Positions 7,010-13,807 of a DNA stretch of 29,696 nt are shown one piece after another. Origin of the DNA: a virus. The stretch's first letter is position 1. Every line of letters starts with the position of its first letter. Below the pieces are notes generated by a model. The model was not told the origin of the DNA and searched no databases. It worked only from the letters and a program-made list of their open reading frames with translations. A program made the translations under genes and the position numbers. The stretch lies in the IMG/VR virus record IMGVR_UViG_3300008110_006519, positions 1 to 29,696 of that record; one strand, 5' to 3'.

Positions 7010-8043
7010 ATTAGTTGTTGCATGTATGTTATCTTTGCAACCTCAGTAGCATTTACCCTAACAATTTGTAATGATAAAGTATCGTTTGTATTGATTTGTA
7101 TTTGACTAAGATTTTCACCATAATAATCACCATTAATATAAACTTGGAATGAACTTACATTTTCAGATGACATAAGTTCTAAATTAAATGTGTAGTTAAT
7201 TAACTCCTCAGTTTCATCGGTTGTTGTTGGGAATACAAATTCAAACACCTGTGGCTCCGGTGGATTTTCTTGTCGTTTCTTTCTTTTCTTATATGGAGTT
7301 TCAGTTTCAAATATTTGAAACGTCCTTGTAATTGCGGGACTTACCTCAAACTGATCCTCGTCAATTAAAAATCCCATCATTGTGAATTCATACTTTTGAA
7401 TGTAGTATTTTCTTTTTTCAAGTTCCATCACCGATTCATCAGCAATACTATTAAGTTTTAATGGTATATAATGTCCTTTTATTGTTTGATAAGATTGTAA
7501 TGATGAAAATTTCTCAAGAATAATTTGATTAAATTTATTAATCTCTCTCATTCTATTACAAACAATTGCAACTGTATATGTAATGTCACAAGGAACCGGT
7601 TGTGGTATTTTATAAATGTCATACCCATTTTTATTTCCGTCCCAAGTTGGTACTTTCATATAAAAGTATAATTTTCTATTCGGAATATTATAAACTATCG
7701 CCGGATTATTTCCGTATTTGACCTCCGGAGTTCTTATTACCGTTATGAATGGTGGTTCTGTATTTTTATCAATGTTTTGGAAGTCCCAAGTCTCTGTAAA
7801 TTGTGCCCAGTTTTGTGTTGTAATTAAAATATCAATCATTGGAATTGTTTTTCCCTCAACAACACAAGTTAGTTGGTCTCTTACAAAATCTAAAAACCCT
7901 CTATCAAGATCTGCATGTAGTAAACTTTTAGGAAGAAATGTTCCATCGGCCTCAATCATATCACGAAGTTCTCTTCTTCTAGGTAAAAGAGTTTTTTCCT
8001 CCGTAAGTGGGATATATTTTTTTATTTTTTTAGGTAAAGCCAT
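7006..8043 (-). CDS. Tail sheath stabiliser / tail completion protein, gp15-like
   Basis: A 345-residue protein just upstream of the sheath gene in transcription order. Its layout resembles T4 gp15, which caps the tube and sheath and joins the tail to the neck: an early segment of helix and strand (DFVRDQLTCVVEGKTIPMIDILI, split near residue 50-75), a strand PCDITYTVAIVCNRMREINKFNQII (about 150-175) and the KYEFTMMGFLIDEDQF strand near 220-235 that recalls gp15's 'RRRIEWSLTFEVNGWMYP'. The last 90 residues, after a basic KKRKKRQ hinge, form an extra beta-rich domain of Asn, Thr and Ser residues (residues about 255-345) not in T4 gp15. The gene follows the 170-residue gene after a 3-base gap. 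The assignment rests on pattern and context, not on strong identity. Confidence 0.58.
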   Translation of the reverse strand: MALPKKIKKYIPLTEEKTLLPRRRELRDMIEADGTFLPKSLLHADLDRGFLDFVRDQLTCVVEGKTIPMIDILITTQNWAQFTETWDFQNIDKNTEPPFITVIRTPEVKYGNNPAIVYNIPNRKLYFYMKVPTWDGNKNGYDIYKIPQPVPCDITYTVAIVCNRMREINKFNQIILEKFSSLQSYQTIKGHYIPLKLNSIADESVMELEKRKYYIQKYEFTMMGFLIDEDQFEVSPAITRTFQIFETETPYKKRKKRQENPPEPQVFEFVFPTTTDETEELINYTFNLELMSSENVSSFQVYINGDYYGENLSQIQINTNDTLSLQIVRVNATEVAKITYMQQLI

Positions 8044-8046
8044 TTA

Positions 8047-8559
8047 TTATAATCCTCTAAATTCATTAGGTCCAACAGGAGCCGCAGTGATACTTTTATA
8101 GAATGGACGAATTCCTCTGTATGTGTGTTTAAAATCAGAAGTTACTCTACCATCATTTACAACAGTATAATATCTTACAAAATTTTCACTATCATAATAT
8201 CCTATATAATCACCAAGATCAATATCAATCCCTAAATCTTCTAAAGTTTTTAGATAAACAGATATCGTAATGTTTCCGGGTTCAAGTTGTGCATTTTTTG
8301 TTGTTCCAACCGTTTTATTTTCTGGTGCCAATACTTGGATATACGCATTAAACTCAATTGGTGGCAAAAACTTTATACCATCTGAAACAGTTTCACCATA
8401 CACATCATCTGTTTTTGTTTTTAACCTATCAACTTTATATAACACACAAGTAAAATTTAAATCACCAATTAACCATTCTTGACCCATTTCTATTTCAAGA
8501 TTAAAATCGGTATCCCCAAAAAATTTACCAAGTCTTGTTACAGGAATTCTATTTTCCAT
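8047..8559 (-). CDS. Virion neck-type structural protein
   Basis: A 170-residue protein I cannot place with certainty. It is beta-rich and ends with a motif often seen in marine T4-like phages: GDYIGYYDSENFVRYYTVVNDG followed by HTYRGIRPFYKSITAAPV (split here; residues about 115-165). Its place as first gene of the tail block, before the gp15-like protein and the sheath, fits a neck protein in the position of T4 gp13/gp14, which joins head and tail. The downstream gene starts 4 bases after its stop, so the two are likely translationally coupled. A GATAAATATT element (sense AATATTTATC) lies 14 bases before the ATG. The alternative is a baseplate or tail completion protein. Confidence 0.5.
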   Translation of the reverse strand: MENRIPVTRLGKFFGDTDFNLEIEMGQEWLIGDLNFTCVLYKVDRLKTKTDDVYGETVSDGIKFLPPIEFNAYIQVLAPENKTVGTTKNAQLEPGNITISVYLKTLEDLGIDIDLGDYIGYYDSENFVRYYTVVNDGRVTSDFKHTYRGIRPFYKSITAAPVGPNEFRGL

Positions 8560-8573
8560 ATTGATTATTTATT

Positions 8574-8583
8574 GATAAATATT
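8574..8583 (-). promoter_or_regulatory. TATTTATA-like element before neck gene
   Basis: In sense orientation it reads AATATTTATCAATAAATAAT, 14 bases before the ATG at 8559. It lies in the 59-base divergent spacer shared with the helicase gene. Confidence 0.42.
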
Positions 8584-8618
8584 CTTTTTTTGTTTATTTT
8601 TATATATATTATTTAGTT

Positions 8619-10097
8619 TTGGATTTAAAAAATAATCTAATAGAACACAAAGCTCTTGATTTGTTAGACTCGTATAGTGGTGCTAACAATTATATCCTTT
8701 ATATGAAATCAAAAAAGGATGTAAATAAAAAGTTCTACCCCACAAGAACTCAGGCTGATTATATTATTAATTATTTTGATGTAAAACCAAAGGTTGCAAG
8801 GAAGTGGGTTGATCTTGATTCTTATTTTGCAAATAAGTTTGCTAAAGATAGATACCTACTTGAAATACCAGAAAAAGTTTATATTGAAAAACTACTTGTT
8901 GAAAAAGATAAGTCCTACCATATTTGGGGTAAGTTCTTTGAGAAGGATAATTTATCAGAATTTTGGGTACCAAAATCATCATTAATAAAATCACATACGA
9001 TAGAAAAGGTTGATATTGATTATTCTAAATATGGTCACAGACCACCTTTGTCTCACCAAAAAGAAGCGATAGAAAAACTTGTTGGGTCAAAAAGATTTAT
9101 ATTGGCAGACGATATGGGGCTTGGAAAAACAACCTCTACAATTATTGGAGCTCTTGAGACTGGTGCTAAAAAAATTCTAATCATATGTCCAGCGTCACTT
9201 AAAATTAACTGGGAAAGAGAAATAAAAAACTATACCGATAGGAGTGTTTACATTTGTGAAGGAAAAAAATACTCAACAGATGAAGATTTTACAATTGTAA
9301 ACTATGACATATTAAAAAACTTTTACGATCCTAAAGACAAAGAAAATTCTGAACTTGTTAAAACAAAATATGATTTAGTAATTTTAGATGAAGCCCATAT
9401 GGTTTCAAACGCTCAAGCTCAAAGAACAAAAATTATTAACAATTTTGTTAAAGATATAAAACAAGTTTGGCTTTTGACTGGAACACCAATGACATCAAGA
9501 CCAATCAACTATTATAATCTTCTTAATATTATTGAAAGTCCGGTGGCACAAAACTGGATGGCGTATGCAATTCGTTATTGTCAGGGGTATCAGTTTAGAG
9601 CTGGTAATAGAAAAGTATGGAACGTAACCGGGGCTTCAAATCTTGAAGAACTCCGAGATAGGACATCAAAACAAATTCTTCGTAGATTAAAAGAAGAGGT
9701 GTTAGATTTACCTGAAAAAATAATAACCCCGGTTTATTTAAGAACCTCATCAAGAGAGTATAAAGATTTAATGGGTGAGTACTACGAGTGGTTAAAAAAC
9801 AAAAAAGAAGAATCATCATCTCTTACAATTCAGTTCACAAAACTTATGAAAGTAAGAAAGGTAATCGCAAATGAAAAAGTTAAAGACACAATTGAGTTCG
9901 CACAAAATATTATAGACCAAGGAAAAAAAGTAATCATATTTACAAATTTTACCGATACCCTACAACTAATTCATAATCACTTTGGTAAAGAATCGGTGTA
10001 TCTTGATGGTAGTTGTAATAAAGTACAAAGACAATATGCTGTTGATCAATTCCAGGTTAAATACAAAGAAAAAAATAATAGGGACTGTAATGGGTGA
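8619..10097 (+). CDS. SNF2-family DNA helicase/ATPase, C-terminally truncated
   Basis: 492 residues of an SF2 helicase of the SNF2 type. After an N-terminal domain of about 140 residues come the Q-like motif PLSHQKEAI, motif I DDMGLGKT (residues about 163-171), motif Ia ICPASLKINWERE, motif II LDEAH (about 256-260) and motif III LTGTPMTSRP. The second RecA lobe starts (IIFTNFTDTLQLI, motif IV, about 440-455) but ends at AVDQFQ, after which the frame turns to nonsense and stops. Motifs V and VI, including the arginine finger, are absent, so this form should lack normal ATPase-driven translocation. The true C-terminal tail survives just downstream in another frame (see 10066-10161). The frame opens at 8565 and the first start is TTG at 8619; the first in-frame ATG would delete 28 residues. 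Related phage enzymes (UvsW-like) act in fork remodelling and recombination. Confidence 0.85.
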   Translation: MDLKNNLIEHKALDLLDSYSGANNYILYMKSKKDVNKKFYPTRTQADYIINYFDVKPKVARKWVDLDSYFANKFAKDRYLLEIPEKVYIEKLLVEKDKSYHIWGKFFEKDNLSEFWVPKSSLIKSHTIEKVDIDYSKYGHRPPLSHQKEAIEKLVGSKRFILADDMGLGKTTSTIIGALETGAKKILIICPASLKINWEREIKNYTDRSVYICEGKKYSTDEDFTIVNYDILKNFYDPKDKENSELVKTKYDLVILDEAHMVSNAQAQRTKIINNFVKDIKQVWLLTGTPMTSRPINYYNLLNIIESPVAQNWMAYAIRYCQGYQFRAGNRKVWNVTGASNLEELRDRTSKQILRRLKEEVLDLPEKIITPVYLRTSSREYKDLMGEYYEWLKNKKEESSSLTIQFTKLMKVRKVIANEKVKDTIEFAQNIIDQGKKVIIFTNFTDTLQLIHNHFGKESVYLDGSCNKVQRQYAVDQFQVKYKEKNNRDCNG

Positions 10098-10161
10098 TGA
10101 GGTTACAGAATCTTTTGACGTTGTTGAAGAAATCCTAAATCTTATAAACTCAAAAAGGTAG
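10066..10161 (+). pseudogene. C-terminal remnant of the SNF2 helicase
   Basis: In a frame different from the main helicase ORF, the codons read KKKIIGTVMGDEVTESF and continue to ILNLINSKR and a TAG at 10161. The segment 'K-x-x-x-I-x-x-x-M-G-D-E' is how many phage SNF2 helicases end. It therefore appears to be the original tail, separated from AVDQFQ (about 10058) by loss of roughly 80-110 codons holding motifs V and VI, with a net change of frame. It may be a true deletion in this phage or an assembly deletion. Confidence 0.62.
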
Positions 10162-10178
10162 AAATAACCTAATTTGTA

Positions 10179-10186
10179 TATTTATT
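10179..10186 (+). promoter_or_regulatory. TATTTATA-like element before metallopeptidase-SOD gene
   Basis: TATATTTATTATATAA ends directly at the ATG at 10193, only 6 bases after the core TATTTATT. If it is a -10-like element the mRNA would be nearly leaderless. Confidence 0.4.
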
Positions 10187-10192
10187 ATATAA

Positions 10193-12274
10193 ATGAGAGT
10201 TAAAGTAAAACACGTAAAATGTGATATGTCTGAAAAGGACAAAGAACTTATGAACGATTTTATTAAGTTCTTACAGAAGAAGTATCCTTTAAAGGATGAT
10301 ATTACTATTATTTTTACCGGTGAAAGATATGGTAAAATGTCCACAGGTAGTAGGACACAAGATTCTGAACTTAAGATTTTCACTAAAGACAGAATGAATA
10401 GGGATATTGTAAGAACATTAGCTCACGAATGGATACACGAAAGACAAATTAAAATCCAAGGTAAAAAACCAAAACAAGATATTGGTGGTCCCCTTGAAGA
10501 TGAGGCAAACGCAAAAGCTGGTTCTGCAATTAAACAGTTTGAAAAGGAGTTTCCAAAAAAAGAAGAGTTAATGTACGAAGGTATAAATAATAAGTTAAAT
10601 CTGATTAACGAGCAAATCTTATTAAAGGAAAAGGAAAATATTAAAGGTGAGTTTTTAACCGAAATGAAAAAAATCGGTATTGAAAAATTACCTTATTCAT
10701 ATTCAGCTTTAAAACAATTTGTGGATCCGGAAACAATGGATATTCATTACAACAAACACTATAAAGGTTATGTCAAAAAATTAAATGACGCTCTTTCTAA
10801 TAAAAAAGGTGAAATGGAGCTTGAGGATATTGTAAAAACAATATCAAAGTTTAACACTAAAGTTAGAAACAATGCTGGTGGTGCTTTTAATCACGCGTTA
10901 TTTTGGAAAATGTTATCACCAAAAAAACAATTACCAAAAGGTGAGATATTAGAAAAAATTACAAAACAATATGGTAACATCAAAAAAATGAAAGATGAAT
11001 TCAATGATGTTGCTAAAGAAAGATTTGGGTCCGGATGGGTTTGGCTTGTTTTAACAAAGACAAATAGACTTAAAATTATGTCAACACCAAACCAAGATAA
11101 TCCACTTATGAATGTTATTAAAGATGGTGGATATCCACTTTTAGGTTTAGATTTATGGGAGCATGCTTATTATTTGAAGTATAGAAATAAAAGGGATGAA
11201 TACATTAAAAATTTCTGGAATTCTGTAAACTGGGAATTTGTAAATGAACTTTTTGTTTCAAAGACAACAAAAAAGTTAAATGAATCATATATGAAAATTT
11301 TATTAGAAAACGAGGATTTACAACCAGATCTGAAAAAAATTATGAGTCGTGAATTACAAAAAATTAGACTTATACCATTAGATGCTGAGGCAGGAGCCGA
11401 AGCAATTAACAACATTACAACAGCTGAAATTTCAAGGGGGAACCTTGACTTTAATAGGACTATAAGTGGACTTATGACTCTTGATTTATCAACTGTTTCT
11501 GAAAGATCAAAATATAGATTTAATAATTATTTTCAAAGATTTATTAAAAGCAAAACTAGAGGTTTTGACTTTGAGGGTATGGTTACCGGATTTCTTGATG
11601 GTGAACTAGCAACAAGCTTATCGTCTCCTTATGATATCTCAACATCAGAGGGAGATTTAATTTCTTGTAAAGTAGTTAGAGACACTAATGAAAGAATATC
11701 ACTTAAAAGTATTAGGACTGGGGTTAAAGATTTTGTTGAGAAATACGAAGGGTCAGAAGAAAATAAATATATATTAAGTGGGTTAACTCAATTTCCAAAT
11801 TTTTTAGAACTAGTTGTAACACACGAAAATTCAGATATACAAAATCAAGGTGAAGATATTTTAAACAAATTACTTATTGATATTACAGGATTACTTGTTG
11901 GTGTACCAAACTCACAAAATCTTGGGGTTGATTTATACTACTATGATAAAGCTCGTCTAATTGAACTTGCTAAAACACCAGGAATTCTAAAAGCTGGAAG
12001 ATCAGCTGAAGCTCAAACAATATCCTATTCGGCTAAAATACTTAAAATGGGTACAACCAAAAGTGGGTTTATTCAGTTTCCGATTGTTACTCAAGAACAA
12101 TATGCCGAATTTTTAATTGGTAATGAAAAAACAAAAGAAATTGTAAATATTTTTAACACTATGGGTGAAAAATATGGAGTCCCAAGATTAGGTGACAATA
12201 TCCCACAAGATATTATTAGGGATTTATCAAAAAATGAAAGATTCAAATTAGATATTAGAAGAATACTTAAATAA
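10193..12274 (+). CDS. Fusion protein: HExxH metallopeptidase, Fe/Mn superoxide dismutase, C-terminal nuclease-like domain
   Basis: A 693-residue three-part protein. Part 1 (1-130) has the zinc motif LAHEWIHE (H78, E79, H82) and a possible third ligand in PLEDEANA (E102 or E104), as in gluzincin peptidases. Part 2 (about 160-365) is a full Fe/Mn superoxide dismutase: metal ligands H185 (MDIHYNKHY), H234 (FNHALFW), D320 and H324 (LDLWEHAYYLKY), with FGSGWVWLV and STPNQDNPL resembling Mn-type enzymes. Part 3 (about 385-693) is unassigned; F458-D-F-E-G, Y480-D-I and GDLISCK (K493) might form a PD-(D/E)XK-type nuclease site. SOD turns superoxide into peroxide and oxygen. Linkers contain LxxE-like sites (ILLKE, ILLENED) that a prohead protease might cut. 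It stands beside structural genes, so it may be packaged in the virion. The first two domain calls are firm; the third and the location are inference. Confidence 0.85.
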   Translation: MRVKVKHVKCDMSEKDKELMNDFIKFLQKKYPLKDDITIIFTGERYGKMSTGSRTQDSELKIFTKDRMNRDIVRTLAHEWIHERQIKIQGKKPKQDIGGPLEDEANAKAGSAIKQFEKEFPKKEELMYEGINNKLNLINEQILLKEKENIKGEFLTEMKKIGIEKLPYSYSALKQFVDPETMDIHYNKHYKGYVKKLNDALSNKKGEMELEDIVKTISKFNTKVRNNAGGAFNHALFWKMLSPKKQLPKGEILEKITKQYGNIKKMKDEFNDVAKERFGSGWVWLVLTKTNRLKIMSTPNQDNPLMNVIKDGGYPLLGLDLWEHAYYLKYRNKRDEYIKNFWNSVNWEFVNELFVSKTTKKLNESYMKILLENEDLQPDLKKIMSRELQKIRLIPLDAEAGAEAINNITTAEISRGNLDFNRTISGLMTLDLSTVSERSKYRFNNYFQRFIKSKTRGFDFEGMVTGFLDGELATSLSSPYDISTSEGDLISCKVVRDTNERISLKSIRTGVKDFVEKYEGSEENKYILSGLTQFPNFLELVVTHENSDIQNQGEDILNKLLIDITGLLVGVPNSQNLGVDLYYYDKARLIELAKTPGILKAGRSAEAQTISYSAKILKMGTTKSGFIQFPIVTQEQYAEFLIGNEKTKEIVNIFNTMGEKYGVPRLGDNIPQDIIRDLSKNERFKLDIRRILK

Positions 12275-12284
12275 GATATTAAAG

Positions 12285-12292
12285 TATTTATA
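12285..12292 (+). promoter_or_regulatory. TATTTATA element before neck-like gene
   Basis: AAGTATTTATATAATAAAA lies 13 bases before the ATG at 12306, within the 31-base spacer after the metallopeptidase-SOD gene. It is a perfect copy in the plus orientation, which shows that the element follows gene direction. Confidence 0.5.
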
Positions 12293-12305
12293 TAATAAAA
12301 TCATT

Positions 12306-13433
12306 ATGGCAATTATTGGTGAACCACAAAGAAGTCAACTATATACTAAAGTAAGACATTTACTTGGTGCCCCACAAAGAAGTGTGGAATTAGAGGACGA
12401 ACAAATGGATACATTACTTGAATTCTCAATTGATGAATATTCACAGTATGTCCAAGATTGGTTAATTGAATCTCAATGGACCGCTCTTAATAACTTAAAT
12501 CTGGATACGCAATCTTTAAGTAGGGCTTTTACGACTAGAAGTTTGGATTATGAAACAAGATATACTTACGCCTATTCTAAGATAGTTGGTTTGCAGGCCG
12601 GTGGTGAATGGGAATTAAAAAAAGATTATATACAATTAGTACCAAATCAACAGATATATGAAATACCGGCGGGTAGAGAATTAAATGAATTATTGTGGTT
12701 TACGCCAGCAACAATGAACAATATGTTATTTGATCCTTGGGCTTTTGGGGGTATCGCTGGTGGTGGTATTGCTGGTCCAGCAGGTTACGCTCAAGTTGGT
12801 AACTTATCTGGTAGTTACTTTATGATGCCAGCTTTTGATATGCTTTTAAGGATGCAAGAAATTAATATACAAAGAAGAATTATTGCTGGTGATTTAACTT
12901 ATAGAGTAACCGCTCTTCCGGGTGGGAAAAAGGCGGTTCACTTAATGAACACACCAGGTGGTAAATTTGACTTTGGTAACTCAACCCTTATGAAGGGTAG
13001 AGTTTGGTATTGGTATTATGACACAACTGATGGTGACAAGGATAAGTGTCTGGCCGATAATCCGGATATTATTAAATTACCATCTGATGTTCCGTTTGAC
13101 AAAATGAACTGGGATGAGTTAAATAATCCAGCACAAGTTTGGGTTAGAAGATGGTTTATCGCATATTGTAAAGAAACATTATCTAGAGTTCGTGGAAAAT
13201 TTAGTGGTAACTTAAAAACTGGTGATGGTGGTGATTTAACAATGGATTATACCTCACTTGCAACTGAAGCCAAAGATGAAAAGTCAAAATTAATTGAAGA
13301 ACTAATTGGTGCTGAAGGAAGACTTACAAGATTGAAACCTGAAAAGGTTATGGAAAGGGAGGCTCTTATTGCTGAAAACTTAAATAAACAGCTCAAGTTT
13401 AGAGCGATGCCGAGACAAATTTATGTAATATAA
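12306..13433 (+). CDS. Head-tail connector/neck-like structural protein
   Basis: A 375-residue protein, probably structural. The N-terminal third has an acidic helical part (LEDEQMDTLLEFSIDEYSQY, residues about 28-48) typical of head-tail adaptor proteins. The middle is Gly-rich (AFGGIAGGGIAGPAG, about 146-160). The C-terminal part has WVRRWFIAYCKETLSRVRGKF (cut here after K) and a charged helix (LATEAKDEKSKLIEELIGAE) before MPRQIYVI. I recall this arrangement, with a 'DELNNPAQVWVRRW'-type segment, from neck (gp13-like) or portal-adjacent proteins of large marine T4-like phages. I cannot confirm the T4 equivalent. It is followed, with a one-base overlap (TAATG), by the small gene at 13433, so the two are coupled. 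Confidence 0.5.
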   Translation: MAIIGEPQRSQLYTKVRHLLGAPQRSVELEDEQMDTLLEFSIDEYSQYVQDWLIESQWTALNNLNLDTQSLSRAFTTRSLDYETRYTYAYSKIVGLQAGGEWELKKDYIQLVPNQQIYEIPAGRELNELLWFTPATMNNMLFDPWAFGGIAGGGIAGPAGYAQVGNLSGSYFMMPAFDMLLRMQEINIQRRIIAGDLTYRVTALPGGKKAVHLMNTPGGKFDFGNSTLMKGRVWYWYYDTTDGDKDKCLADNPDIIKLPSDVPFDKMNWDELNNPAQVWVRRWFIAYCKETLSRVRGKFSGNLKTGDGGDLTMDYTSLATEAKDEKSKLIEELIGAEGRLTRLKPEKVMEREALIAENLNKQLKFRAMPRQIYVI

Positions 13434-13807
13434 TGAGTGGATTTAGAGTAGAAAATCTTACACCAAGAAAGAATGTTGTAAGATATCAAACACAAACTAT
13501 TGTTGAACAACCAAAACCAATTGAGTTGCCAAAAGAAATTCAAAAAATAATATCAGACCCTATTTACACAACTGGTCTAGAAACATTACTTGTTGTTAAG
13601 GGTGAAGGTTCTGAAGTGACACTTAACTCAAGTGAGAATGAAAAAATTACAATTAAATCACTTACAACAGTTCTAATTAAATCAGATGTTGGTGCAATTG
13701 ATGAAGAATGGGACGAACTCCTTTTAGAAAAAGGTGCTTGTGTTCACTTCCAATTCGTTGAGGGTAACTGGTACATATTAAGTTCTGACGGTCTGAAGAT
13801 GAGTTAG
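13433..13807 (+). CDS. Small beta-rich protein of unknown function
   Basis: A 124-residue protein whose ATG overlaps the stop of the neck-like gene by one base, suggesting coupled translation and a shared structure. The N-terminal third is Pro-rich and probably extended (EQPKPIELPKEIQ). The C-terminal two thirds are predicted beta strands ending EGNWYILSSDGLKMS. That ending resembles short beta-sandwich or beta-roll tips found on phage fibre-like or decoration proteins, but I do not recognise a family. The stop codon interlocks with that of the DNA polymerase gene coming from the other side (shared TTAG at 13804-13807). A head fibre or neck whisker subunit is one possibility. Confidence 0.6.
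   Translation: MSGFRVENLTPRKNVVRYQTQTIVEQPKPIELPKEIQKIISDPIYTTGLETLLVVKGEGSEVTLNSSENEKITIKSLTTVLIKSDVGAIDEEWDELLLEKGACVHFQFVEGNWYILSSDGLKMS

Noticed and set aside
7718-8101. 127-residue plus-strand frame
   Set aside because: Antisense to the gp15-like gene and lacking any domain pattern; the minus-strand frame has the family features.
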